DNA of 64,000 bases from Copromyces sp. CBS 386.78 (lineage: Eukaryota; Ascomycota; Sordariomycetes; Sordariales; Sordariaceae). Under the pieces are notes generated by a model. That model had not been told where the DNA came from. It saw only the letters and a list, made by a program, of their open reading frames with translations, and made no database searches. Below, in pieces: positions 11,799 to 22,834 of the stretch. The stretch lies in NCBI GenBank assembly GCA_030685235.1, contig MU839156.1, positions 1 through 64,000 of the forward strand. The letters run 5' to 3'. The stretch's first letter is position 1. Each line of letters opens with the position of its first letter. The translations under genes and the position numbers were made by a program.

Positions 11799-12898
11799 AT
11801 GGCATCACGGCTAAACAACCTCGCGGCCTTCCACCAAAAGCTCGCCAAAGCCGATCGCATCCTCGCCATCTGCGGCGCCGGACTCTCGGCCGCATCAGGA
11901 CTTCCCACCTTCCGTGGCGCTGGCGGACTATGGAGGAACTACGAGGCCACGGACTTGGCGACTCCGGAGGCGTTTGCTGAGGATCCGGGGTTGGTGTGGT
12001 TATTTTATGCTTATGTATGTATCTCATCCCAGCGTGCTTCCTATCTGGAGTTTTCTTCCCCTGGTGATGCAAAACATTTCCCACAGAGAGTGATGAGCAT
12101 CTTTTACTGACCCTACTTATACGAACAACAGCGAAGACACATGGCCCTCCAAGTGAAACCCAATGCAGGCCACCACGCCCTGGCTGCCCTTGCAAAGAAG
12201 AATCCTAACTTTCTTTGTTTGACTCAGAATGTCGACAGTAGGTTTCCTCCCCCTCCTCTCATCTCCCTAGGGAATTTAGCTACTACTGACACCCATTATC
12301 AGACCTTTCCCCCCGCGCCGGCCACCCTCCCTCCCAACTACGCACCCTCCACGGTTCCCTCTTCACCCTCAAATGCTCTTCCCGCAGCTGCAACTACATG
12401 GAACCCTCCAACACAGCCGACCCTCTCTGCCCTTCTCTCGCTCCCGCCTCGGTCAACCCACCCGACCCATCCCAACCAGCTAAAATCCCCCTTTTGGATC
12501 CTTCCCACCCTTTACCCCGCATCTCCCCATCCCAACTCCCCCAATGCCCTCGCTGCCAGGAATCGGGAAAACAATCCCCCCTCCGCCCGGGAGTAGTCTG
12601 GTTCGGCGAGTCTTTAGATGCCACCATGCTCTCGGAAATCGACGCCTGGATCGATCAAGGGGGCCCTGTTGATATCGTGCTAGTGGTGGGCACGAGTTCG
12701 GTGGTGTATCCGGCGGCGGGGTACGCGGAACGGGCGAGGACAAAGGGAGTAACGAGCGTGGTGACGGTTAATAAGGAGGTTGAGAAACGGATGTGGACGA
12801 GACAGGAGGACTTGGCGTTTCAGGGGGGCGCGGAGGAGTGGTTGGGGAAGATGTTTGAGCCTCTGATTGGGGCTTTACCTGGGGGAGGAAATGAGTGA
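11799..12898 (+). CDS. Sirtuin, class III (SIRT5-like) NAD-dependent lysine deacylase
   Basis: 305 residues in three exons: 11799-12014, 12132-12237 and 12303-12898. Splicing restores family motifs across both joins. Sirtuins use NAD to remove acyl groups from lysine, giving nicotinamide and O-acyl-ADP-ribose. Visible parts: Rossmann motif [15 protein letters not shown] (26-40), TQNVD (103-107), catalytic His H124 in LHGS, zinc cysteines C132 and C137 with C189 and C192 (CPRC), then VVWFGE and the nucleotide-binding GTSS. The first join creates FYAYRR; Y70 and R73 match the Tyr and Arg by which SIRT5 binds succinyl, malonyl and glutaryl groups, so acidic-acyl removal is likely (inference). 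No clear mitochondrial presequence is present, unlike animal SIRT5. A Pro-rich insert of about 40 residues lies between the two cysteine pairs. Confidence 0.93.
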
Positions 12899-13644
12899 AG
12901 AGGGGGGCAGAAGTAGGGGAGGGGAAGGAGGGTTGAAGGGGCTGAGGGTGAAGAGAGGGTGAAGATTGAAGAAAGGGCTAGTTTTGGGTGACCAAACAGA
13001 TAATTGCTACCACGTGGGATCCTGGATACCATCCGGTAATTATACGGTAATGCATAACTGGAGCAACCCTTTCTATCACAAGCTGAAATACGTCATCTCC
13101 TCTGTCTCTTCGCCATCTTCCCGGTATCAAAACCCGTTAGTGGGAAACAAAACAATGTTAGTACCCGTTACACAATACCGCCATCTACGCTGCGCACCGG
13201 GTATGGTAGTACAGCATTAACAGATGTCTCAAGCCTCAGCTTCCATCTTTGCTACCGGTCGGTACAAGAAGTCGGTCTATCCGCGTCTGCGTACCTATTG
13301 TACTCCAGTAGTTACAATGATGCATTCGACTGCCATCTCGATACAAGCGAACAAACTACCGGCCAGACGTGCAGCATCCGCGCGCTCCGTCATTCTAACT
13401 CGGATGATATGCCAAGATAGGTAGTTATTCAGCCTTCAGTCAATCAATTCATCCAGCCCGCTCTTCAGACCATGGAACTACCGAGTACCGACCGCCTGCT
13501 GTGTAACCAACGGCGCGCACACGCAATTTTTTATTTATTCCACCTTCCACCCGACCTTCCTCCTTTAACTGTTCCAGCCAAGGGGGTCCGTAAATGTTAC
13601 TGCTGCCCCTGCCCCTGCCCCTGCCAAGGCTGCTGCCGCTGCTG
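12899..13644. other. Intergenic flank of copia-A
   Basis: Ordinary composition, no gene seen. A CCCCTG hexamer run lies at about 13603-13626, shortly before the transposon insertion point. Confidence 0.55.
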
Positions 13645-13649
13645 GATCC
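13645..13649. other. Target-site duplication of copia-A, left copy
   Basis: GATCC directly before the left LTR; the same five bases follow the right LTR at 20250-20254. Confidence 0.9.
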
Positions 13650-13815
13650 TGTCAGAAATGAGGATGTACAGGGGTAGTGCTTATATAACTTAGCGGGTCT
13701 AGTGTATTGTATTAATTAGATTTTCTATGAGGGATTTCTGGGTATATAGAATTCAATACAATATACAGTCTTTTCCCTACTTCCAGAATACCCTTACACG
13801 TACTTATATTCTATA
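13650..13815 (+). repeat. copia-A left (5') LTR
   Basis: 166 bp, the same length as the right LTR. Against that copy, the first ~50 bp keep the unmutated bases and the rest carries C-to-T and G-to-A changes, with one exception. Confidence 0.93.
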
Positions 13816-13833
13816 ATTAAAAGTCTTATACGC
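13816..13833 (+). other. copia-A primer-binding site
   Basis: Directly after the 5' LTR: ATTAAAAGTCTTATACGC. Its complement reads as a tRNA anticodon arm ending in the loop CTTTTAA, as if the primer were the 5' half of a tRNA with anticodon TTT (Lys). It matches the site in copia-B at 16 of 18 positions. Confidence 0.55.
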
Positions 13834-16800
13834 ATTATTACTGATTATAATAAACCGAATAGGATATAGTACTTAGTAAATATTGAAAAATAATAATAAT
13901 AATATTTTTCAATTAAGATTTTACTAAAGTAGGCGAGACTACTTTATTTAAAATTGATGATTAGCTCCTCTAGGAAAAGGGCTTTAAATCGAAGGCGATA
14001 AGTTTCGATTTGTAGAGGTATATTACTAATAATAGTATTAGAGAAAACTAGCCTACGGAGCCGGTAAAGTTAGAGATCTTTAAATTCCGGGAGATCTTGG
14101 GAGTTTCGGCCTCGGGAACCGGAACGGTTATAAATAATTAATTCTAGCGGAATATTCTAGAATCTATTGAAAACTCCCCGGCCGCTAATACCCGGGCTTC
14201 CCAAATAGTTAAAGGGGCTACGGCTCTTCCGCCTACGGCCTTAGTCCCGGCCGGGCCGCTTATTTCCTATACGGCCCGGAAGTTAGGCTTTATTATAAAA
14301 TAAGATTACTATAATTATTAGTTAGCCTTTATAGAATACTGTTATAAGAAGAAGGATTAGGATAAATTCTTTAAAAAAACCCTTACCTTAAAGGAGTAAA
14401 TAGTTAAATATATAGTAAAATATTATTAATTAATTTACTTCCTAAAACTAGTTACCCTAATTATTTAATATAATAAATTCCGCTAAATTATTAAATATAA
14501 TAAAGAGAAGGTTAGAAATAACGTTAGGGTTAAATATTTTGCTAAAATTTTAATTATTACTTACCCTAAAAGTTAATTTAATTAATTATTAAAATAGGAA
14601 TAGATTATAGCTATCGGCGAATTTTTTAAAATTAATAAATATATTAAACGAAATAATTAAATATTCGACTTCCTTAAAATAATAAATAAACCTTTTAATT
14701 CCCTTTTTACTTTTTAAATTATTATATATTATATAAACCCAGATAATAAGATTTATACGTATTAAAAAGCGTTTTAGAAATTTAAATAAGTTATTACCGA
14801 CGCGTTTTTATAAAGTAAAAGTCGTTTTTAAGTTTTAAAAGGCGGCGCGTTCGGTATTAGAACTATTTTTGCCGAAGAGATTGGAGGGGACGCTTATCCT
14901 AATAATTCCCGGGAATAGAATAATAATAAGAGACCATTTAGCGCCTCCTATAATTAGGGAGGAAAGTGGACGAAGGAGGCTTATTTTACTTACGAACGTA
15001 TAAATTATAATCTAAAGAACTATTAGTATATTAATTAGTTTACAACCCTTAGTTAATAGCGGGAGTCCCCTTTCTTTATAAATTATATTAGGGAAAACTA
15101 TTCGAAAATTTATAAATTCGCTTAATAAATAAGGGAAATTCGAATAAAGACCCTAAGTAAGAAGGGAGCGGGAGTTACTTTTAACGAAAGTATTAGCGGC
15201 GCTTAATTAAAAGGTCGGCGTATTAATAATATTAATTACGAAGCGAATTTTTTAATACTAGAACTTTAATATAAAGGGTTTAATTATTTATTAAAAGATT
15301 TAACGATTTTTAATTTAAGTATAATAATTTATATTTTTAATAAGGTTAGCTATTTTAAAGGCTTTATAAAAGCAGCGAAGGGAAATTATATTTAGGCGGG
15401 AAATAAATTTATTGTAATCGAAGGGTATAGGATAATTTATTTAATTATAAACGACGACGAAGGTTATTTTATAAATTTTAAATTTAACGACGTCGCGTTT
15501 ATACTAGGGATAATTTGCAATTTCGTTTCCCTAAGAAAATTATTAGAAAGAGGATTCTATTAGGATTAAACTATTAAATCCAGTTATTTATATTTCTACT
15601 TAAATAACTCCTTCGTTTATAATCTCTCTTTAAAATTCAAGTAATTTATATTAGAATATATCCCCCTCGAAATATATACTAACCAATCTTCTTTTTACGT
15701 ACGATTTTACCGGTTTATTAGTAAGACCGTTAGGAAATTTTAAGAGGGTAATATTTTATACTAGTACCTTCGGCTTAATTACCTTAATTTAGAAATATTA
15801 ATTTAATTAATTAATTAGGAGTATAGAATCTATTTAAAGGGTTTAAATTTAATTTATTACAACTTTTATACGGTAACGAAATTAAAGCGTTAAGTACGAA
15901 GGGAGGTTTACGATGCGTTAAAAGGCTTAGGGATAAGATTCGTAATCGATTTCTTCAATTATCCGGCTATAAAGGCCGGCGGGGGAACTATTTTTAACCT
16001 AATAATTATTATAGATTATTAGTCCAGGTATATATAATTTTACTATTTAATTAATTAATTAACGAATTTAATTATTATTATATTTATATTATTATTTAAT
16101 AGTCTAGAATTATATTATTAAATTAAAGTAAAAATAATTGAATATAATAATAAAATTACAATATTAAAACCCTATATCGCTACCTTCCTCTCTTAGAGAA
16201 GAACGATTATCGAGCCTTCGGCTCCTTATTTATAGGCTTAGAACGGCGGCGCCGAGCGTTTGGAGGGTACGATTAAAGAGAAGGCGGCAATAATAATAAA
16301 CGGTATTTATTTGCTTTAAGAATTTTAAAGAGAAATTACAATAGCGGTAGCCTATTTTATAAATAGGACTTTACAAAGGGAATTTAATTAGAAATCCCTA
16401 AAAGAACGCTTAACGGCGTATATAATAAACTAAAACGGCGGATAGTAACGGGTAATATTTAAATTAATTTATTTAAAAGTATATAGGTATAAAGTTTTTG
16501 CATTTACAATCGATATATTATATAGTTAAAAGAGGATTTAAAAGCTAAAACGATACGTTTAAATTAAATATTTAGTAGGCTATTAGTTAATTAATATTTA
16601 CTGCATTTAGAATTTATATACTAATAGGGTAATTACTATACGAAACGTTGTATTTAATAAAGATAAAGTCTTTATAAATAATATTTAAACCCTTTATAAT
16701 GTCTTTAATATATCCCTCGAAGAATTAGCCGTATAATTAAATAATCTCTATTAATTAGATATTAACGTTTCCGAACTTTTCCTTATTAAGTAAGCGGAAG

Positions 16801-17424
16801 ACGAAGACGACGAGGACGAAGGTCCTATAATCGAGTCTATACTAATTATTATTAACGCTATTAACCTACTTTCAACTAATCCGATTGAATTTATACTTAT
16901 TTAAAAGTAAGAGGAAGTATTAGAATTATATAATAGTTAATAGGATATAATATTAAATAAGGAGGAGGAAGTTAGAACCGTATATTTATTTCCTTTAGAA
17001 AATTTAATATTATTTTTTATTAGTAGGTTAAATATTTCTTAACTACGAGAGAATTAACCGACTTACAATTAATATTTCGGATAAGTAGGAAGTTTCTTAA
17101 TTATACCTTCCCGCTTTAATATAATTATTTTTAAAAGTAACCTTATTTCGAAAGGAAGGTTAAACCGGTTATATTTTATAGAATTTAGGGTAGAAATATT
17201 AGAGGAAGAATTCTCATTAAATTCGAAGTTAACCCATAATAAAATTAATTACTTCAATATAATATACGTATTAATTATACTTTAATAGCGAGATTTTCCT
17301 CTTCCCCCTAAGTTGTATAAAGAATTGTATTATTATTCCTTTTATATTATTTTTCGTTGAATTAAATAAGAGTATATAGTTAATTACGAGGAGAAGAAGT
17401 TATAAGTATAGGTCGATAAGAGTA

Positions 17425-18835
17425 AATAGAAGATTAATAATAAGGTTCCCTTCGATTCTATATAGGTATATATATATAAGTTTAATGCGGAAGGATTCTT
17501 TTTAAAGTATAAGGTTCGTTTAATTATATAAAGAGATTAATAAAAATATAATAGCGTACGCAATACGTACGCAATTACCTTCGCGATCCGCTCCTTATAA
17601 ATTATAATAATTATTGTAATTTATTTCGATTTCGAATTTAAATAGTATAATATTATTAATACTTTCGTTAACGCGTATTTTAAAAGCTTATTTATATACG
17701 GGCGCCCTAAGGATACGGACGGAAAGGAAAGATATTAAAGTTATTGAAAATTCTTTACGGTTTATATAAATCCCCTTTATTATAGTAGAAGGAATTTATT
17801 AAAACCCTTTTAAAAGTTAGCCTTTTAACTATCCCTATAGAATTATATATTTATATTTATTATAATATAGTAGTTTTTTTCTACGTTAATAATATTATTA
17901 TCGCTTATAAGGGAGAGTACTTCAATTTAATTAATTAGGTAATTATTATACTTAAAGATTATTATTAGTTTATAAACGGTTATAATCTTTAATAGTTTTT
18001 TAGTATTGAAATCCTTCGAAATAGGTTAAAACGGTTAATTTAGCTATTTTAATAATAATATATTTTAAAGATTACGGAGAACTTTATATAGAATAAGAAA
18101 GTTCTAAGTACCTTTATAATATAAAAAGAACTAATGCTTTTAATAGAAATAGCCCCTTAATATTTAATTAAACGGTATTAGAGGGCTATTAGCGAACTCT
18201 TCTATTTAATAATTATTACCCAGTTAGACCTATTGTTTATGGTTTCCTAGTTAATTTATTTCTTTATTAACCCTAGTTCCTATTATTACTGCGCTAGCGA
18301 TTAATTTAAGGCCTTTATTAAAAGTATTGTAGATTACGTATTGTAATTAAGGGGTAGGTACAGCTTCGACGTATTAATAAATTCGTCCTTCGTCGATAAT
18401 ATATTAGATTGTAAGAGTTTTTAAGGGTTCGCAATATAATTATTTAGAAGTACGGTAAATTAGCGAATTAATAAATAGGATACGGTTATAACCTCTATTA
18501 TTAAAGTAGAACTATTATTTTTCTCTTAAAGAATAAAGGAAAGTATATAAATAAAGTATTTCTTTTAAATCTTTATAATAAAGTTTAAATTCGATATTAT
18601 CCCTTTAGGATATAATAATAAATAGACGATCCGCTTTATTACGAAGGAGAACGCTAAGTTTTAGATTAAATTTAAATATATTAATATTTATAATTATTAG
18701 TTTAAAGAGGGGTAGTAGCGAGGTTTCTTCGAAATCTACTACGTACCTACTAAAGAGATAATCGCCGACGGTTTAATAAAAGCGCTACTAGCTAATAAAT
18801 ATAGGGAATTTATAAACTAGTTAAATCTTTAAAAT
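17425..18835 (+). pseudogene. copia-A reverse transcriptase and RNase H remnant
   Basis: Translation with stops ignored gives copia landmarks in order: V-Y-x-Y-K-F-N-A-E-G, then L-K-Y-K-V-R-L near 17,465-17,540; the catalytic box as YVNN at 17882-17893, where the family has YVDD (both Asp codons changed GAT to AAT, a RIP change); and the RNase H tail EIYYVPTKE..ADG..KALLANKY near 18,735-18,800. The frame ends at or just before the MITE1 insertion. The loss of both catalytic aspartates and many stops make it non-functional. Confidence 0.88.
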
Positions 18836-19519
18836 AGAGAAAGTCTATTCGCACGGTTACGATTGTCTATTTGTACGGTGATCCACTTTTTCCCTCACAC
18901 ATATCCCTAACTCTTACGCGGCTACAGATGTCACATGTATTCTTTCAAAAATTTCGCCTAGAAATCTGGGCAATACCATTCTTTCATACGTAACATCAGA
19001 CCGCAATGCCCAGACCAGATACGCACCCCCATATCGCACTTTACAAGGCATTTTACAGCGCACTTTATAGGGCAGTTAGCGGCACGGTCGCACATCGCAC
19101 GATTGTACATTGCACAATCGCACATCGTTCAATTGAGTCGCTCAATTAAATTACTCAATTGCTATCAATTGCTAACGATTGTCACGGCTATTAGCGATTA
19201 GCTGCCAGCGATTGTTACGGCTATTAATGACTATCACAGCTATTAGCAATTGTCACGGCTATTACAACTATTACAGCTATTAGCGATTGGCTATTAGCGA
19301 TTGTTACGCCTATTAGCGATTGTTACGGCTGTTAGCGACTGTTACGGCTGTTAGTGTGCTGTGTAGGGGTTAGAATATGTAATGGGTTGAAATTTGGGAG
19401 CTTGGTAGTCGTAGTACGAGGGGGATTAGTGCTGGGCGGTAGGGTTAGGGATATGTATGAGGGAAAAAGTGGATCACCGTACAAATAAACAATTGTGACC
19501 GTGCGAATAGACTTTCTCT
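18836..19519. mobile_element. Un-RIPed inverted-repeat element (MITE1) inside copia-A
   Basis: 684 bp with terminal inverted repeats of about 79 bp (18836-18914 and 19441-19519), starting AGAGAAAGTCTATTCGCACGG; the few mismatches between arms that I checked are transitions. TAAAAT flanks both sides (18830-18835 and 19520-19525) as a probable 6-bp target duplication. Base composition is ordinary, with many CpA and TpG, in sharp contrast with the RIPed host. No open frame, so it must depend on a transposase elsewhere. It sits exactly at the end of the copia-A pol frame. Family unknown to me. Confidence 0.88.
19185..19350. repeat. Degenerate tandem repeat inside MITE1
   Basis: Successive variants of TTACGGCTATTAGCGATTG, about 18 bp each with gaps, fill the right-central part of MITE1. 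Confidence 0.75.
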
Positions 19520-19768
19520 TAAAATATTAGGGTAGTAAGGGAGGAGTTAAATAAATCGTTATTTAAAGTAGAGGCGAACTATTTAATTATAAAGATTTAC
19601 AAGGAGGATTAGGAGGAATAAGCTTTATTGAATAATAAAAAGGGAGGAAACGGTAATTATAAGTATAAACTACCTATTTATATAATATAATAGAAATAAC
19701 CTCTATAAAATGAGAGGGTCCTATATAGTATATAATCTATATAAGGAGGAAAAAGGAATAAAAATATT

Positions 19769-19913
19769 AATTTTAATAGGGTTTAAACCTACGACTTTTG
19801 GAGATAATTTATAGGCTACTAATAATATTAATAAATATATTGTAAAGTATATTTAAACGATAAGAATAGTTTAAGATTTAATTTTAACGCTTTAATTATT
19901 AAGCTACGAGATT
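19769..19913 (-). pseudogene. RIP-mutated tRNA-like gene relic
   Basis: On the minus strand, 145 nt begin with AATCTCG and end with TAAAATT; the latter is what CGAGATT, its exact complement, becomes by C-to-T and G-to-A changes, so an acceptor stem is visible. After the 5' arm comes an A-box-like GTAGCTTAATAATTAAAGCG; near the 3' end is a T-arm GTAGG-TTTAAAC-CCTAT that holds a B-box. The differences from box consensus are RIP-type transitions. The extra length (about 70 nt over a mature tRNA) would need a long intron, or the unit is a tRNA-derived SINE. The anticodon cannot be read. Confidence 0.35.
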
Positions 19914-20074
19914 CGGGTCGTTATTGAAAATTAGTACTATCGACCTTCTTTATAAAAGGGAATTAATAGTGGGTAATACTTTTAAAGGCGACTGTTAGGG
20001 GAGATATAAAAAAGGGACCAAAATTGTAAATAGCTTTATATATTAGCTTTTTGGGCACCTTACCTAGTATAATT

Positions 20075-20083
20075 GGGGGGGTG
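20075..20083 (+). other. copia-A polypurine tract
   Basis: GGGGGGGTG directly before the right LTR, the usual place for the plus-strand DNA primer. copia-B has the same kind of tract in the same place. Confidence 0.75.
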
Positions 20084-20249
20084 TGTCAGAAATGAGGATG
20101 TATAGGGGTAGTACTTATATAACTTAGCGGGTCTAGTGTGTTGTATTAACCAGATTTTCTGTGAGGGATTTCTGGGTATATAGAACTCAATACAACACAT
20201 AGTCTTCTCCCTACTTCCAGAATACCCCTGCACGTGCTCATATTCTACA
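20084..20249 (+). repeat. copia-A right (3') LTR and GATCC duplication
   Basis: 166 bp. Here the inner first ~30 bp carry RIP changes and the outer remainder is largely unmutated, the mirror image of the left LTR. GATCC follows at 20250-20254. Confidence 0.93.
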
Positions 20250-20254
20250 GATCC

Positions 20255-21610
20255 CCACTGCTGCACCGAATGCTGCAAGGAAGAAACGCCGGCGGCGGCG
20301 ACGGCCGCTTCCCCTGCGTCGTCGTCGCGAACTACGACGGGGGGCTTAAACCTCTCGGAATTTTTTATTTTTTTTCCTGGACGCAACCTGCATCTGTCTG
20401 TCTGGTCAGGACCGCCGGTACCTATCATTTCCGTTCGTTGCAGGTTCATTTCCGGGTTTGGCTCCATCATTGTGTGTGTTTCCATTTATTTCCCCGTCCT
20501 ACATATGGGGATGGCAGTATAGCAAGTAGGCTTGCCCACGTTGTTTGTTGTTTGGTCAGGGGCCGGCATTGTGGATGATAATGACGTGGATGTCACGGAA
20601 ATGAAGAAGCGGATGAGGACGGGCAACCCAGGCAGCTTTTGTTCTGTTGCTGTCTCGGTGAACTCAAACCGGAAAACATGGCGACGGCGACGCGGCGAAG
20701 GATTCAAGCGAATTACAATGTGGACTGAGCCAAGGCGGAAAAGGAGGGTACCTTAGCCAAGCAGGCAGCAATGGAGTCTCCGGGAGTCGGCAATAGGCCA
20801 AGGTGGGTGTGTTTGGGGTAGTTTGCAAGGATTTCGGTTACGGATGCCGATGGTGTTTTGTACCTACTTTTGGATGTTGGTTATGCTTTGGATGGATGTC
20901 GCCCTTTCAGTTGTTCTGATGATGAAAAAGTCCTTGGCAAATAGTCCAGCACAGAAAGGCATAAGGAGTTAAACTAAAGACATCACACTCACGATAATAG
21001 CCAGGAGCAATAAATGTGTTCAAAAAAAGTGTATGGTATTCAACCCAAAAAGCTACCAGCTCCCTCTTCTCCATCAATATACATAAAATCTTTATGTCCG
21101 AATCTATAACCATATGTTCATCATTTGTTCTTTCCTCCTCTTCCTCAGACCGCGAACCGAGCCACGCTCCTTGTCGGACGCTTCCATCGCATATCCATAA
21201 ACTCCTCGCAAAACAAAAAAGTGTATCGCTTCGAGGTGATATATATAAAAAGAAGCAAAACCGCCAAAATCGCCCAAAACGTAAATTAATGCGCGCTCTT
21301 CGTGACAAAACATGCCGGCCGACTGAACCGATGTCCTCTTCTTTCTGCTGTAGATGCCAAACACAACCAACCGATAATTAAACTTGATCGTACATTTCAA
21401 TGCGCTCTCTGGATCAGTCTCTCAACTGCCGCCACAGGCGCGCACAAGAGATGTGTCCAGTTCAAAAGGATCGTGGTGTAAAAGAAAAGATATATAGACA
21501 GCTCGGTTGGAAGCGCGAGGATTGGATATGTATCAAGTGTGACCAAATATCCGTTTGTACATCCTTCATTTTTTTCAAGTATTTCTTTCGTCATTCCTCA
21601 GACAACACGC
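20255..21610. other. Intergenic, 3' side of the GH16 gene
   Basis: Ordinary composition again from the base after the duplication. Contains the probable 3' UTR of the minus-strand GH16 gene. No gene recognised. Confidence 0.5.
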
Positions 21611-22834
21611 TTAAAGAAGCATGGCGCCGGCGAAGAGGGCAGCGCCGATCGAGGCAATGCTCATGGCGAGCTTGCCAGCGCTGCCGGTAAGAACGTCACC
21701 GCTCTCGGCGGCATCGCCGGTGGAGGTGCCGTTGTTGTTGAGGGTGCTGTCGATGGGGAGCGAGCTGATGGAGGAGTCGGCGGCGGACGAGGCCGAAGAG
21801 GCAGGGACGGTGCTCATAGTGGTGGCGGTGGAAGTGGCACTGCCAGTCTTGGAAGGAGACTTGGTGGTCTCGGCGTCATCGGTAGAGGTGCCCGAGAGGA
21901 CCTTGATGCTCTGCCAGGTGCCGCTCTTGTCGCCGTACTTGTACTCGGAGGCGTCCTTGGGGCCCGTGACACCGTCACCACCCATGTAGTCCTGGATCTT
22001 GATGCTCTGGTAGTAGCCGTTGAAGGGACCCTCGGCAAAGTTGGTGATACCGCCGGCCCACTCGATGGTGCCCTGGGCGGCGTCCTTGCGACCGGCAACC
22101 CAGGTGCCGAGCTTGATCTGCATGGGGGTCTGGGGGAAGCCGCTGCAGCCCTTTTTGCCGTCGTTCTTGAGAGTGCGGACGACATTGCCGTCGATGATCC
22201 AGTCGAGCTGGGTAGGAGTCCACTTGATGGTGTAGGTGTGGAACTCGTCCTGGGGGTTAGAGACGGGAGAGAAACCACCGCGGTCGTACGTCTCGGTGCA
22301 ACCCTGGCTGAAGTAGTTGGTCTGAACCTGGGCGTGGTCGCTGCCGATCCACTCCCAATCGATCTCGTCGAGGTCATCGGACTGAAGGACGAAGCTGGTC
22401 ACAATACCCTTGCCGAAAGCCGCCCTCACGGTAACGTCGACCTGGCCGAAGAAGATGTAGCGAGAGCTGGCAACGGTAGGAGCATCCGTCTCCTTCTTGA
22501 TGGTGTAGACGGCGCCGAGCTTGTTGTCGTACTTGAGAGTGGTACCGATCATGTTCTTGAAGAAGCTGCCCTCGCCCTTGGTGAAGTCAATGTTGATGAT
22601 CTCCTTGCCGACGGCCTTGTCATTGGGGCAGGCTGGAAGTAGTCAAGTTAGCCATTGTTTTTTATTTTATTTTTATTTTTGTTGGTTTTTTTTCCCTCTT
22701 CTTTTTTTTTTTTTTTTTTTGGTGTCTCTTGATATCCGGTGAAACGTACTCTTCTTGGTGGGATCGCACTCAGTGTAGGTCTGGGCGGAGACGAGCGAGG
22801 CAAGAGCCAGCGCGGTAAGAGTCTTGATATGCAT
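21611..22834 (-). CDS. GPI-anchored GH16 glucanosyltransferase, CRH family
   Basis: 368 residues in two exons: 22834-22750 and 22632-21611 (117-bp GT-AG intron; the split codon joins as ACC). Secreted cell-wall enzyme; CRH proteins cut chitin and transfer the chain to beta-glucan, cross-linking the wall. A signal peptide covers 1-17 (VSA-Q). A Cys pair (C23, C30) at the start of the mature protein is like Crh1. The GH16 domain is at about 35-250 with catalytic motif D-E-I-D-W-E-W, giving E118, D120 and E122. A Ser/Thr-rich stalk follows (about 275-345), then a hydrophobic tail (SIASIGAALFAGAMLL) typical of GPI attachment. The intron separates the signal region from the enzyme domain and holds a long homopolymer run. 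No chitin-binding CBM18 domain is seen. Family certain; which wall paralogue is not. Confidence 0.93.

Larger units (their letters stand above)
13650..20249 (+). mobile_element. Ty1/copia LTR retrotransposon (copia-A), RIP-inactivated
   Basis: 6600 bp bounded by two 166-bp LTRs that begin TGTCAGAA and end in CA (TA in the mutated left copy), flanked by a perfect GATCC duplication. Orientation is plus: a G-rich polypurine tract precedes the right LTR, and reverse transcriptase and RNase H remnants read on the plus strand in copia order. The body is almost free of CpA and TpG and full of in-frame stops, so it is dead by RIP. Removing MITE1 and its duplication leaves about 5.9 kb, normal for a copia element. 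Gag and integrase should lie at about 13.9-17.4 kb but are too mutated for me to delimit. Confidence 0.93.
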
